A stretch of 64,000 nucleotides of DNA from an uncultured Eubacterium sp. (GTDB lineage Bacteria; Bacillota; Clostridia; Oscillospirales; Acutalibacteraceae), in assembly GCA_900539325.1 (NCBI GenBank), contig UQCC01000011.1, forward strand, positions 1 to 64,000. The letters run 5' to 3'. Below the pieces are notes generated by a model that ran no database searches, was not told where the DNA came from, and worked only from the letters and a program-made list of their open reading frames with translations. Both the position numbers and the translations under genes were made by a program. Below, in pieces: positions 1-9,186 of this stretch (position 1 is the first letter of the stretch; every line of letters begins with the position of its first letter).

Positions 1-2
1 TG

Positions 3-845
3 GATATGGGTGTTCCGGAAGAAGAAATTGCTTATATTCATCATGCAAATACAGATACAAGGAAAGCGGAGCTGTTCTCGAAAGTAAGAAGTGGACAGGT
101 TCGCTTTTTGTTTGGCTCGACCGCTAAAATGGGAGCCGGCACGAATGTGCAGGACAGACTGATTGCTCTTCATCATTTGGATGTGCCTTGGAAACCTTCG
201 GATATTGAACAACAGGAAGGACGTATCTTACGTCAGGGGAACCAGAATGAGAAAGTACAGATTTTCCGTTATGTTACAGAAGGAACGTTTGACAGTTATA
301 TGTGGCAGCTTTTGGAGAATAAGCAGAAGTTTGTTGGTCAAATCATGACAAGCAAATCACCAGTCAGAAGTTGTGAGGATGTGGATGAAGCAGTATTATC
401 ATTCGCTGAAATAAAAGCATTGGCTACCGGAAATCCATACATTAAGGAGAAGATGGAACTGGATATTGAGGTTGCAAAGCTGAAGGTGTTAAAAGCAAAC
501 CATAATGCCAATAGATACAGATTGGAAAATCAGATTGTACATGATTATCCTTTGAAAATCTCTAATGAAAAAGTAAGAATTCAGCAGCTGCAAGAGGATT
601 TGAAATGCTACCAATCCTATCAGATGAAAAATCAAGATCGGTTTGAAATGATAATTGAAAACGTAACTTTTGATGATAAAGAGTTGGCAGGAAAGGCAAT
701 CCGGACAGCAGCCAAAAAAGAAAACAGGTTAGTTGAATCTGTTGAGATAGGAACTTACCAGGGATTTACTATGTTTGTCAGTTATAACCATATAAGCAAT
801 TCATATAATTTGAAATTACCTATTGACTTTTTGAACGATTTGTAA
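3..845 (+). CDS. C-terminal part of an integrative-element helicase/methylase-like protein (5' end outside window, C-terminus truncated)
   Basis: The frame is open to the left edge, so the start is not in the window. The visible part is the second RecA-like lobe of an SF2/SNF2-type helicase: motif V-like FGSTAKMGAGTNVQDRL and motif VI-like QQEGRILRQGNQ, then the stretch SKSPVRSCEDVDEAVLSFAE. This combination is characteristic of the very large helicase/DNA-methylase proteins of Tn1549-like conjugative elements in gut Firmicutes. From memory the family continues well beyond GFTMFVSYN, whereas here the frame ends soon after with LPIDFLNDL, so the C-terminus is probably lost. The next gene is an ordinary chromosomal lipoprotein, so base 845 may lie near an element or deletion boundary. 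Family call good; truncation inferred. Confidence 0.8.
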   Translation, partial: DMGVPEEEIAYIHHANTDTRKAELFSKVRSGQVRFLFGSTAKMGAGTNVQDRLIALHHLDVPWKPSDIEQQEGRILRQGNQNEKVQIFRYVTEGTFDSYMWQLLENKQKFVGQIMTSKSPVRSCEDVDEAVLSFAEIKALATGNPYIKEKMELDIEVAKLKVLKANHNANRYRLENQIVHDYPLKISNEKVRIQQLQEDLKCYQSYQMKNQDRFEMIIENVTFDDKELAGKAIRTAAKKENRLVESVEIGTYQGFTMFVSYNHISNSYNLKLPIDFLNDL

Positions 846-910
846 TAAATTTATGATGTAAATGTTTTCTATAAAGACGAAAGCAGATTAAGGAAAGGGG
901 ATTCCCATAA

Positions 911-1894
911 ATGAAGAAACTAATCAAAAGAATTACATGTGTAGTTTTGGTTGCTGCTCTTGTAGCTTCTCTCGCAGGATGTGCAAAACTTAACTATGTA
1001 ACAAACGGAACAATCCAGGCTATTCAGGAAGTTAAATCCGGTGAATGGAAAAACGCAGGCAAAGACGGTGCCGATGACGCTGCAGCACAGGAAGATACTT
1101 CTGTTCTTGAAAAGTCATTCGAACCAAACACATACGGCGGAGTTGAGTTTAAGGACTTAAATGATGTTGCCAACTATTATGTTGAAGCATATAACTACAC
1201 AAAGACTCTTACCGCTCAGTATAAAGACGCCGACGGTAAAACACAAACATTTTACAAAATGCTTGGTTCTGAAAAGCTTGAGGTCGGCAGTGTTATGATC
1301 GACGGCAAGGAAAACAGCACAATCAACAGTCTTGTTCCAAGCATCGTAGGCCCTATGTTTGACGCTAACATCTATGGTCTTGTACCAAGCGGCAACAGAA
1401 ACCCTGAGCTTGATAACAACCTTGATGACCCTACAAGAAAGAATGACCACGATTACAGAACATCAGCTTTCACAGGCGATGACATTCTTGACGCAAACAT
1501 TGTTGATAACGGCGACGGCACAATCACAATGACAATCCAGCCTAAGCAGGAAGAACTTGCTTTCCGTGGTGAAGGCACACAGGGTTCATTCTTTGAAGTT
1601 CTCGGCGACATCACAGCTGCAGTTAAGAGCATTTCTGTTCTTTCATTCACAGAGGGTGACGCTTCGGATAACGTAAAGGTTATGTACAAAGGCGGCACAG
1701 GTGTTATAACAATCGACACAAAGACAAAAGAAATCAAAGCTGCTAAGTATGTAATGATTGCAAATGTTGATGTAACACACGCTTCAATCGCAATCATCAA
1801 AGATAAGAGCGCATCTGTAAAAATTACTTACACAAACGAATATCCTGCATCAGATGATTACCTCAAGGAACGCAGAGGTGTAGTAAGACTTTAA
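911..1894 (+). CDS. Lipoprotein of unknown function
   Basis: A 327-residue exported protein. The N-terminus MKKLIKRITCVVLVAALVA followed by the lipobox LAGC is a clear lipoprotein signal, so it should be anchored on the outer face of the membrane. The AAGGAAAGGGG ribosome site before 911 fixes the start. The mature part has an acidic Ala/Asp-rich linker and a soluble region rich in Thr, Asp and Gly with KEIKAAKYVMIANVDVTH-like beta-strand patterns; I recognise no catalytic motif. It stands alone between the truncated element gene and a terminator. It could be a surface binding protein, but nothing seen proves a function. Confidence 0.85.
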   Translation: MKKLIKRITCVVLVAALVASLAGCAKLNYVTNGTIQAIQEVKSGEWKNAGKDGADDAAAQEDTSVLEKSFEPNTYGGVEFKDLNDVANYYVEAYNYTKTLTAQYKDADGKTQTFYKMLGSEKLEVGSVMIDGKENSTINSLVPSIVGPMFDANIYGLVPSGNRNPELDNNLDDPTRKNDHDYRTSAFTGDDILDANIVDNGDGTITMTIQPKQEELAFRGEGTQGSFFEVLGDITAAVKSISVLSFTEGDASDNVKVMYKGGTGVITIDTKTKEIKAAKYVMIANVDVTHASIAIIKDKSASVKITYTNEYPASDDYLKERRGVVRL

Positions 1895-1916
1895 TCTTAC
1901 ACAAAAAGCAAATATT

Positions 1917-1947
1917 AAAGGCTATGGATTTTTCCATAGCCTTTTTG
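1917..1947 (+). terminator. Rho-independent terminator of the lipoprotein gene
   Basis: Perfect 11-bp stem AAAGGCTATGG (1917-1927) / CCATAGCCTTT (1934-1944), 6-base loop, followed by a T run; 22 bases after the stop codon. Confidence 0.9.
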
Positions 1948-1981
1948 TTATACTCAAACGCTTAATATAAAACAAATTTAT

Positions 1982-2563
1982 CTACACATTATAAGTCATA
2001 ACCGTTTCTATAAACTGTGTATCCATAAACGGTTTGCTGTATGCAACAACAAAATCTTTTGATTGCATATAATCTATATATTTTCTGCTGAAAGTATCGT
2101 AAATTAAGGTTATATTTTCTCTGTCAGCAAAATCAACAGCTTCGGCAATCAATTCCCGTAAACTGTCAAATTTGCCGTTTGGGTCGCTGTATACGGTCAA
2201 AACCATAGCCTGCTTATTGCCCGGCAATACGGTTTCGCAAATCTCTTCAAGATTTTCTTTGTGAAGAAATACCTTTGATGAAAAACTGTATTTTTTTAAT
2301 TTTTGACCCGACAAACCTTTAAACTTATATTCAAAATCATTCGGGTCAACAAGCGTTACAACAGCAGTTGCATGCTTATCTATAAACACGGCTTCTTCAT
2401 CAACAAAGCGAGGAAGATAATACATCATATAATCATAAATAAAAGACTTACGCTTATTTATGTCGCTGCAAAAGAACATAAACAGCGGGTCTTTTATAAA
2501 TCGTTCACCAAAACGCTCGGATATTTCCCTGAGCGTTTTTTTATCAATACTGTTAATATACAT
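1982..2563 (-). CDS. GNAT-like acetyltransferase-fold protein, hypothetical
   Basis: A 193-residue cytoplasmic protein with no signal or membrane segment. The layout (helical start, KHATAVVTLVDPND strand, AMVLTVYSDPNGKFDSLRELIAEAVDFADR, then a strand-helix-strand end) resembles small GNAT N-acetyltransferases, but the acetyl-CoA loop Q/RxxGxG/A is not clearly visible, so the substrate and even activity are uncertain. It begins 3 bases after the MATE exporter stop and is the last gene of a rsmA-MATE-GNAT run, so it is probably translated from the same message. Confidence 0.7.
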   Translation of the reverse strand: MYINSIDKKTLREISERFGERFIKDPLFMFFCSDINKRKSFIYDYMMYYLPRFVDEEAVFIDKHATAVVTLVDPNDFEYKFKGLSGQKLKKYSFSSKVFLHKENLEEICETVLPGNKQAMVLTVYSDPNGKFDSLRELIAEAVDFADRENITLIYDTFSRKYIDYMQSKDFVVAYSKPFMDTQFIETVMTYNV

Positions 2564-2566
2564 AGC

Positions 2567-3976
2567 TTAATCATGCTCGGTGAGCTTTGCCTCTTTTGTT
2601 AATTTTTTTGTTGTTGCACGGAACATAACTGCCGCCAAAATGATGCAGCAAACATCGGCAATCGGTTGTGCCCAAATTACGCCATCGAGTCCGGCAACCT
2701 TATTCATAATAAACAACATCGGCAGGAAAATCAAGCCCTGTCTGCCTGCCGCAAGAACAAGCGACTGCATTCCCTTGCCCATTCCCTGAAAAGCAAAGTT
2801 GATAATAAACATAATACCAAGGAAAGTTCCGGGTGTCATAAGTGCGGTAATCATCTTTACGCCGTTTTCAATTACAGCCTCATCATCAATGAACATACCG
2901 ATAACCTGACGCCTGCATACAATATAAAACACCGTTACGCTTGCACCGATAATTACATTGCACATCATGCCGAAATGAATACTCTTTTTCATTCTGTGAT
3001 AATTTTTTGCACCGTAGCAATAACCGATAAGCGGCTGAATACCTTGTGCAAGACCGATTTGGAGCATAACCACAAGCATATTTGCCTTCATCGCTACGCC
3101 CATTGCGGCAACGGCATTGTCGCCGTACTTTGCAAGAAAAATATTTACAACAATATTTGAAAGCGACATAAGAAGATTGTTGAGTGAAGCCGGAAGTCCT
3201 ACATTTACAACGCCCTTAAATATACCGTCTTTAACCGAATATCTGCCCGGTGTAATTGACAAAATCGACTTGCCTTTCATAAAGTAAACAAGAAAATAAA
3301 CAACAGATGCAATATTGCCGATAACTGTTGCAATAGCCGCACCTTTTACACCCATATTAAAACCGAACGGCATTGAAATACCAAACAACTTACTGCCCGG
3401 TGCAAGAATGAAAATCGGGTCGAGAATAATATTGAAAACCTGACCGATAACCATACCTATCATAGATTCCTTTGCGGCACCCTCACCTCTTATGAGATTG
3501 CATGCGACAATACTTGTAACGCTGAACACACCACCAAGCGAAATCCAAAACAGATAATCACAGGCAAAATCAATGGTATATTTACTTGCACCTACAAGGA
3601 AAAGAAGCGGTCGTCTGAAAACAATAAACAATACAGACAAAACAACTGCAACCAAAATACCTGTATAAATGCAAAATGATGAAATTGACTTAATCTTTTC
3701 CCTTTTACCCTCACCGAGCGAGCGGCTTATATATGCACATCCGCCTACGCCGAAAAGGTTGCCGATTGCAAGAAAAAACAAAAACACAGGCATGGCAACC
3801 GAAACGGCGGCAACCTGATTTTTATCCCCTGTTTGACCTACAAAAAAGGTGTCGGCAAGGTTGTATATAATATTAATAAGCATACCGAGCATACTCGGAA
3901 TTGCCAAAGTTCCGACTGCCTTAGGCACCGAATATTCGGTAAAAACGATTGTATTATCTTTTCTTTCTTTAGCCAT
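2567..3976 (-). CDS. MATE family multidrug/cation antiporter
   Basis: About 469 residues with twelve predicted membrane helices. MATE-type features include IPSMLGMLINIIYNLADTFF near the N-terminus and a matching second half beginning GVVNVGLPASLNNLLMSLSN. The family exports organic cations and drugs using Na+ or H+ gradients. The frame opens at a TTG at 3982 overlapping the rsmA stop; the ATG at 3976, two bases beyond that stop, is preferred. No strong ribosome site is visible, so translational coupling to rsmA is likely. The substrate cannot be told from sequence. Confidence 0.9.
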   Translation of the reverse strand: MAKERKDNTIVFTEYSVPKAVGTLAIPSMLGMLINIIYNLADTFFVGQTGDKNQVAAVSVAMPVFLFFLAIGNLFGVGGCAYISRSLGEGKREKIKSISSFCIYTGILVAVVLSVLFIVFRRPLLFLVGASKYTIDFACDYLFWISLGGVFSVTSIVACNLIRGEGAAKESMIGMVIGQVFNIILDPIFILAPGSKLFGISMPFGFNMGVKGAAIATVIGNIASVVYFLVYFMKGKSILSITPGRYSVKDGIFKGVVNVGLPASLNNLLMSLSNIVVNIFLAKYGDNAVAAMGVAMKANMLVVMLQIGLAQGIQPLIGYCYGAKNYHRMKKSIHFGMMCNVIIGASVTVFYIVCRRQVIGMFIDDEAVIENGVKMITALMTPGTFLGIMFIINFAFQGMGKGMQSLVLAAGRQGLIFLPMLFIMNKVAGLDGVIWAQPIADVCCIILAAVMFRATTKKLTKEAKLTEHD

Positions 3977-3978
3977 AA

Positions 3979-4839
3979 TCAATTAAACAATAAATCTGCC
4001 AGATTTACCAAATCCTCCATTTTCAAATTTTCGGCTCTTACCGTAGGAGCAAGTCCGAGCTGAGCCAAAGCGTTTGCAACTTCCGGTTTTGACTTGCCGA
4101 GTGAATTGGACAGCGAATTAACAAGCGTTTTTCTTCTCTGTGCAAATGCACACTTTACAAGTGAGAAAAACTGTTTTTCGTTTTTTACTTCAAACTCCGG
4201 CTTTTCTCTGACAACAATTTTTATAACGCTTGAATCCACCTTTGGGCTTGGCATAAAGCACTCTCTGCCGACATTAAACAAAATTTCACTCTCGCCGTAA
4301 TAGTTAACTGCAACACTGACCGCACCGGCTTCTCTTGAGCCGATAGGCGCACAAAGTCGCTCTGCCGCCTCCTGCTGAACCATAACCTCAATTTCGGTTA
4401 TCGGCAGTTTGCTTTGAAGAAGCATCATAATAACGGGTGAAGTGATGTAATAAGGCAGATTGGCACAAATCTTCACCTCTTCGCAGTCTGCAAATTTTTC
4501 CGTAATAAGGGCGTGCAAGTCTATTTTCATCACATCGCCTTTTACAAGTTCAAAGTTATCGTAATCCGCCATAGTCTGCTCCAAAACAGGATAAAGTCGC
4601 TCGTCAAGTTCAACCGACACCACCTTGCCCGCTCTTTTGCAAAGTTCCTTTGTAAGAACACCGACACCAGGACCGACTTCAAGAACACCTGTTTTTTCAT
4701 CAGCACCGAGCATCTCTGCCATGGCAGGGCAAATGCTGTCATCAATAATAAAGTTTTGACCCAAGGCTTTTAAAAAATTGAAGCCGTGAGCGGATAAAAT
4801 CTTTTTAACTGTGTTGTAATCGCACAAATTGTAATCCAT
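3979..4839 (-). CDS. rsmA: 16S rRNA (adenine(1518)-N(6)/adenine(1519)-N(6))-dimethyltransferase RsmA (KsgA)
   Basis: Dimethylates two adjacent adenines in the 3' terminal hairpin of 16S rRNA during 30S maturation. Motifs seen: GQNFIIDD (27-34), the SAM-binding LEVGPGVGVLT (53-63) and catalytic NLPYYIT (127-133). The length of 286 residues is normal. The start is the ATG at 4839 because GGGAGGGCAGATT lies directly before it; a longer frame reaching 4878 has no ribosome site. First gene of a run with a MATE exporter and a GNAT-like protein. Confidence 0.95.
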   Translation of the reverse strand: MDYNLCDYNTVKKILSAHGFNFLKALGQNFIIDDSICPAMAEMLGADEKTGVLEVGPGVGVLTKELCKRAGKVVSVELDERLYPVLEQTMADYDNFELVKGDVMKIDLHALITEKFADCEEVKICANLPYYITSPVIMMLLQSKLPITEIEVMVQQEAAERLCAPIGSREAGAVSVAVNYYGESEILFNVGRECFMPSPKVDSSVIKIVVREKPEFEVKNEKQFFSLVKCAFAQRRKTLVNSLSNSLGKSKPEVANALAQLGLAPTVRAENLKMEDLVNLADLLFN

Positions 4840-4924
4840 AATCTGCCCTCCCGATAATATCGCCATATATTTTAACATAATATATATACTATATCAAGTG
4901 TGGCTGTTTAACAAAAATAAAGTG

Positions 4925-4952
4925 TTGACATTGATATTTTTTGTGCTATAAT
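4925..4952 (+). promoter_or_regulatory. Sigma-A promoter of the marR-ABC operon
   Basis: TTGACA (4925-4930), 16-base spacer, TATAAT (4947-4952): both hexamers are perfect. The expected transcription start near 4959 falls inside the palindromic operator. Confidence 0.9.
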
Positions 4953-4955
4953 ACC

Positions 4956-4984
4956 TTTAGTCGGCTAAATATTAGCCGACTAAA
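4956..4984 (+). promoter_or_regulatory. Palindromic operator, probable MarR binding site
   Basis: Perfect 13-bp inverted repeat TTTAGTCGGCTAA (4956-4968) / TTAGCCGACTAAA (4972-4984) around ATA. It begins 3 bases after the -10 box and ends 20 bases before the marR start, the position expected for an autorepressor that blocks initiation. Not followed by a T tract, so not a terminator. Confidence 0.85.
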
Positions 4985-5004
4985 TAAAATTCGGAGTTGT
5001 TATT

Positions 5005-5469
5005 TTGAATAAGAAAAAATGCTGTTGTCCTCCACCTCCGCCAAAGGGTCATATTGCCCCAAGAATAGGTATGGTGGCAAGGATGGAAAGAGTAAATTTT
5101 AACAAAGCGGTTGCCGACGAAGGACTTTTTGCCGGTCAACACAAAATAATTATGTTCCTGAAACTTCAGGGCAGTGCAACAATCGGACAGATAGCCGATG
5201 AAACAGGCACAGCACCGTCAACGGTGTCAGTCAGCATAAAACGAATGGAAAAAGCAGGCTTTGTTAAAAGACGGACAAGCAAAACAGACGGAAGAATTAC
5301 CGAAATTTACTTGACCGAAAAAGGAAATGCCGTACCCGATAACATCAGACGAAAAATGGATGCGGAAGAAAAAATACTAACAAACGGACTGAGTAAAGAA
5401 GAAATCAACACTCTGTCGGATTTGCTTGACAAAATAATAGAAAACTTTATAAAGGAGGAGTCCAAATGA
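5005..5469 (+). CDS. MarR family transcriptional regulator with Cys3-Pro5 N-terminus
   Basis: A 154-residue winged-helix repressor. The DNA-binding region shows ATIGQIADETGTAPSTVSVS followed by the wing around RRTSKTDGR. The start is TTG, supported by CGGAG eight bases upstream; no ATG gives the N-terminus. That N-terminus is odd: NKKK, three cysteines (6-8), five prolines (9-13), KGH. It might be a thiol or metal sensing tail, but this is inference. The gene overlaps the first ABC gene by ATGA and sits behind a strong promoter with a palindrome, so it probably represses its own operon until an exported compound binds. Confidence 0.92.
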   Translation: MNKKKCCCPPPPPKGHIAPRIGMVARMERVNFNKAVADEGLFAGQHKIIMFLKLQGSATIGQIADETGTAPSTVSVSIKRMEKAGFVKRRTSKTDGRITEIYLTEKGNAVPDNIRRKMDAEEKILTNGLSKEEINTLSDLLDKIIENFIKEESK

Positions 5470-7205
5470 TAAAAAAACTATCCAAATATCTTAAAGGCTT
5501 GGGTTGGCTTTGCGTGGCAAGTGCCGCCGGTATGATTATCGAAGCAATGTGCGAACTTGCACTGCCGTCAATAGCAAACAGCGTGTACGAAATGGTAAAA
5601 AGCTCCACGGGCGACCCTACACAGTTAAAATACAAAATCGCAAAAATCGGCTTGCTTATGCTGATTATGGCGGTTATCGGACTTGCAGGCGGTTTGATGA
5701 CAATGAAAACATCGTCCGTTGTAAGCCAAAAATTTTCATACAGATTAAGAAAAGCGATGTACGACAAAATCTCATCATTTTCATTCAAAAACATCGACAC
5801 ATTTTCAACATCATCGCTCACAACAAGACTTACAAACGATGTTACAATGCTTCAAAACACGGTTATGATGGGACTTCGTATATTGGTAAGAGCACCCGCA
5901 CTCCTCATTGTTTCGGCTGTATTTGCATTTTCAATCAATGCAAAGCTGTCAATGATTTTGCTCGTTCTTTTCCCTATTATGATTATCATAATTGCGGTTA
6001 TCCTCAAATTCGGTTTTCCTATGTTCCAAAAAATGCAAAAGAAAATTGATAACATCAACCGAGTTGTACAGGAAAACCTCATCGGTATCAGAGTTGTAAA
6101 AGCTTATGTGCGTGAGGACAAAGAAAAGGACAAATTCCACAATGCATCCGACGAGCTTGCAAAACAAGGCTCAAAGGCATCGGGTCTTATCATCACGGTT
6201 ATGCCTGTTATGATGCTTCTTATGAACTTTGTAATTATATACATCTACTACAAAGGTTCGGTTGACGCAAGCAAAGAACTTATGAATGTAGGTCAAATCT
6301 CAGTTTTGGCTAACTATATCATTCAGGTACTTATGAATATAATGATGGTGTCAATGCTTATGCTCCAAATCACAAGAGCAAAAGCTTGCGGCGACAGAGT
6401 TGTTGAAGCGCTTGATACAAACGTTGATATTGTAAATCCTAAAAACGCATTTAAGCCTACCGACCCTAAGGGCGAAATAGAATTTAAAAATGTTTCGTTC
6501 GGCTACAATGACGGAATCGACATTTTGTCAGACATCAGTTTTAAAGCAAAACCGGGCAGTATTGTAGGCATAATAGGTTCAACAGGTTGCGGTAAATCAA
6601 GCCTTGTAAACCTCATTCCTCGACTTTACGATGTTACGGGCGGTGAAATTCTTGTTGACGGCGTCAATGTTAAAAATTACGACCTTGAAGCACTCCGTGA
6701 ATTAACAGGCGTTGTGCTCCAAAAGAATGTACTTTTTACAGGCTCAATCAAGGAAAACATCAAGTGGGGTAAGAAAGACGCAACAGATGAAGAAATCATT
6801 ACGGCTTGCAAGGCGGCTCAGGCTCACGACTTTATTATGAGCCAACCGAACGGCTATGACACCGTGCTTGCACAAGGCGGTTTGAACCTTTCGGGCGGAC
6901 AGAAGCAAAGACTTTGTATTGCAAGAGCAATCATCAAACAGCCAAAAATTCTTATCCTTGACGACTCAACCTCTGCCGTTGACACGGCAACCGAAGCAAA
7001 AATAAGAGAATGTTTCTACAACGAGCTTAAGGAAACAACCGTTTTGATTATCGCACAGAGAATTTCATCGGTTGCCGAAGCGGATGAAATCATCGTGCTT
7101 GACGACGGCAAAATCGACAGCATAGGCACTCATGACGAGCTTATGCAAACAAGCGAAATCTATCAAGAAATCAATAAAACACAGCAGAAAGGAGTGACTG
7201 AATAA
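5466..7205 (+). CDS. ABC exporter half-transporter, subunit with degenerate ATPase site
   Basis: A 579-residue type IV (exporter-fold) half transporter: six membrane helices in 1-310, nucleotide-binding domain 336-579. Walker A GSTGCGKS (371-378) and signature LSGGQ (475-479) are intact. The Walker B reads LILDD, so Asp500 replaces the catalytic Glu, and the H-loop is IIAQR with Gln531 instead of His. These are the marks of the non-hydrolysing half of heterodimeric exporters such as TM287/288, LmrCD and BmrCD. Starts within the marR stop (ATGA) behind AAGGAGGAG and is followed with a 1-base overlap by its partner. Substrate unknown; drugs or lipids are likely. Confidence 0.95.
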   Translation: MIKKLSKYLKGLGWLCVASAAGMIIEAMCELALPSIANSVYEMVKSSTGDPTQLKYKIAKIGLLMLIMAVIGLAGGLMTMKTSSVVSQKFSYRLRKAMYDKISSFSFKNIDTFSTSSLTTRLTNDVTMLQNTVMMGLRILVRAPALLIVSAVFAFSINAKLSMILLVLFPIMIIIIAVILKFGFPMFQKMQKKIDNINRVVQENLIGIRVVKAYVREDKEKDKFHNASDELAKQGSKASGLIITVMPVMMLLMNFVIIYIYYKGSVDASKELMNVGQISVLANYIIQVLMNIMMVSMLMLQITRAKACGDRVVEALDTNVDIVNPKNAFKPTDPKGEIEFKNVSFGYNDGIDILSDISFKAKPGSIVGIIGSTGCGKSSLVNLIPRLYDVTGGEILVDGVNVKNYDLEALRELTGVVLQKNVLFTGSIKENIKWGKKDATDEEIITACKAAQAHDFIMSQPNGYDTVLAQGGLNLSGGQKQRLCIARAIIKQPKILILDDSTSAVDTATEAKIRECFYNELKETTVLIIAQRISSVAEADEIIVLDDGKIDSIGTHDELMQTSEIYQEINKTQQKGVTE

Positions 7206-9055
7206 TGCCGGGACCAGGCAGAAGAGGCGTACCGGGTCAAAAGCCTAAGGACGCAAAGAAAACATTAAAACGCATTTTGACATATATGGGCAAAAGCAAG
7301 CTGCTGTTATTCGTAGTATTTTTGTCACTCGTTATGGCAACGGTTTGCCAAATGGCGGCATCTTATTGGCTCAAGCCTATTTTGGACGATGTTGCATCAT
7401 CGATTCAGGCAGGCAATTTTGCCACAGAAGGTATTAAGCAATTAATCAAAAATCTTGTGATTGTATCGGCATTTTACATCGGTGCTTCGCTGTTTATATT
7501 CATACAGTCAAAGATTATGGTAAAAATCGCATACAGAACATCAAACATTATCAGAAAAGATTTGTTTGACCATTTGCAAACATTGCCGCTCAGATACTTT
7601 GACAGTCAAACTCACGGCGAAATCATGAGCCGTTTTACAAACGATGTTGACAATATTCAAATGATGCTTGAACAATCTATCGTTCAACTTGTTTCATCGG
7701 TATTCAGCTTTATAGGTATCATCATAATGATGATTGTACTTGAATGGCGACTTTTCATTGTTGCACTTGTATTTCTTATCATTATGATTGTAAACTCAAT
7801 GAACATTGCAAAGCACACAAGAAAATACTTTAAGGCTCAGCAAAAAGCTCTCGGCGAGATGAACGGTAATATTGAAGAAACAATCGAGGGTATGAAGGTT
7901 GTTAAGGTATTCAACCACGAGGAGCAGGCGAAGGAAGACTTTGAAGAACTTAACGAAAACTTCCGTCAGGTTGCAACAAAGGCTAACTACTACAGCGGTA
8001 TTATGGGTCCTTGCTCAACGGGTATCAACAACGCTTCTTACGCAAGCGTTACCCTTGCAGGCGGATTACTTGTACTCACAAAAGGACTCAGCATCGGTAC
8101 TTTCTTCACATTTTTGAGTTACTCAAAACAATTTACACAGCCAATCAACCAAATTATGAACCAAATGAACAATGTGTTCTCTGCTCTTGCAGGTGCCGAA
8201 AGAGTATTTGCCGTTATGGACACCGAAAGTGAAGTTGACGACGGCACGGTTACGCTTGAAGAAACCGCAACGGAGAACGGCAAAGTTTGGAACTGGGTTG
8301 ACGGCGACAAAAAAACTCCTGTTAAAGGCGAAGTTGTTTTCACCGATGTAACATTCGGATATGCAGAAGACAAAGTTGTTCTTCACGACATCAATCTTTA
8401 TGCAAAACAAGCGCAAAAGATTGCATTTGTAGGCTCAACAGGTGCAGGCAAAACCACAATCACAAATCTCATCAACAGATTTTACGATATTCAGGAAGGT
8501 ACCATCACCTACGACGGAATAGACATCAAACGAATTAAAAAAGCTGATTTACGCCGTTCGCTTGCTATGGTGCTTCAGGACACTCACCTGTTTACGGGTA
8601 CAATTATGGATAACATTCGCTACGGCAGACTTGACGCAACAGACGAAGAGTGTATTGCGGCATCAAAGCTTGCAAGTGCACATTCATTTATCAAACATCT
8701 TCCGGACGGCTACAACACGGTTATCACATCGGACGGTGCAAACCTCAGTCAGGGACAGCGACAACTCCTTGCCATTGCAAGAGCCGCAGTTGCAGACCCT
8801 CCCGTTATGATTCTTGACGAAGCAACATCTTCAATCGACACAAGAACAGAAGCTCACATCGAGCACGGTATGGACCGCTTGATGATAGGCAGAACAGTAT
8901 TTGTAATTGCTCACAGACTTTCAACAGTAAGAAATTCAAATGCGATTATGGTGCTTGAAAACGGCAAAATCATTGAAAGAGGCGACCACAGCGACCTGCT
9001 TGCGCTTAAAGGCAGATACTACGAATTATGCACAGGAAAAGCTCAGCTGTCATAA
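7205..9055 (+). CDS. ABC exporter half-transporter, catalytic subunit
   Basis: A 616-residue partner of the preceding gene, joined by TAATG. Six membrane helices precede a nucleotide-binding domain from about 375. Walker A GSTGAGKT (410-417), Walker B VMILDE with catalytic Glu539, and H-loop VIAHR with His570 are complete. The signature is LSQGQ (514-518) rather than LSGGQ, the usual change in the subunit that faces the partner's degenerate site. So the pair should have one active and one degenerate ATP site. A roughly 30-residue insertion (345-372) sits just before the ATPase domain. The Gly/Pro/Arg-rich N-terminus is cytoplasmic. Confidence 0.95.
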   Translation: MPGPGRRGVPGQKPKDAKKTLKRILTYMGKSKLLLFVVFLSLVMATVCQMAASYWLKPILDDVASSIQAGNFATEGIKQLIKNLVIVSAFYIGASLFIFIQSKIMVKIAYRTSNIIRKDLFDHLQTLPLRYFDSQTHGEIMSRFTNDVDNIQMMLEQSIVQLVSSVFSFIGIIIMMIVLEWRLFIVALVFLIIMIVNSMNIAKHTRKYFKAQQKALGEMNGNIEETIEGMKVVKVFNHEEQAKEDFEELNENFRQVATKANYYSGIMGPCSTGINNASYASVTLAGGLLVLTKGLSIGTFFTFLSYSKQFTQPINQIMNQMNNVFSALAGAERVFAVMDTESEVDDGTVTLEETATENGKVWNWVDGDKKTPVKGEVVFTDVTFGYAEDKVVLHDINLYAKQAQKIAFVGSTGAGKTTITNLINRFYDIQEGTITYDGIDIKRIKKADLRRSLAMVLQDTHLFTGTIMDNIRYGRLDATDEECIAASKLASAHSFIKHLPDGYNTVITSDGANLSQGQRQLLAIARAAVADPPVMILDEATSSIDTRTEAHIEHGMDRLMIGRTVFVIAHRLSTVRNSNAIMVLENGKIIERGDHSDLLALKGRYYELCTGKAQLS

Positions 9056-9100
9056 AATATCGTTACAAATATTACAATTTATATTTTGTTAAAAAACCTC

Positions 9101-9129
9101 TTTACAAATAATAGACTATGTGATATAAT
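9101..9129 (+). promoter_or_regulatory. Sigma-A promoter of the sortase-substrate/sortase/LCP cassette
   Basis: TTTACA (9101-9106), 17-base spacer, TATAAT (9124-9129). Lies 45 bases after the ABC exporter stop, separating the two transcription units. Confidence 0.85.
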
Positions 9130-9186
9130 CAAGTTAAATTATAGTGACAAAATATATTTAATTGATATTCTATTGAGGTGTTATCT

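Noticed and set aside
4956..4984. Large inverted repeat as a terminator
   Set aside because: No T run follows and it lies over the expected transcription start of marR, so an operator is the better reading.
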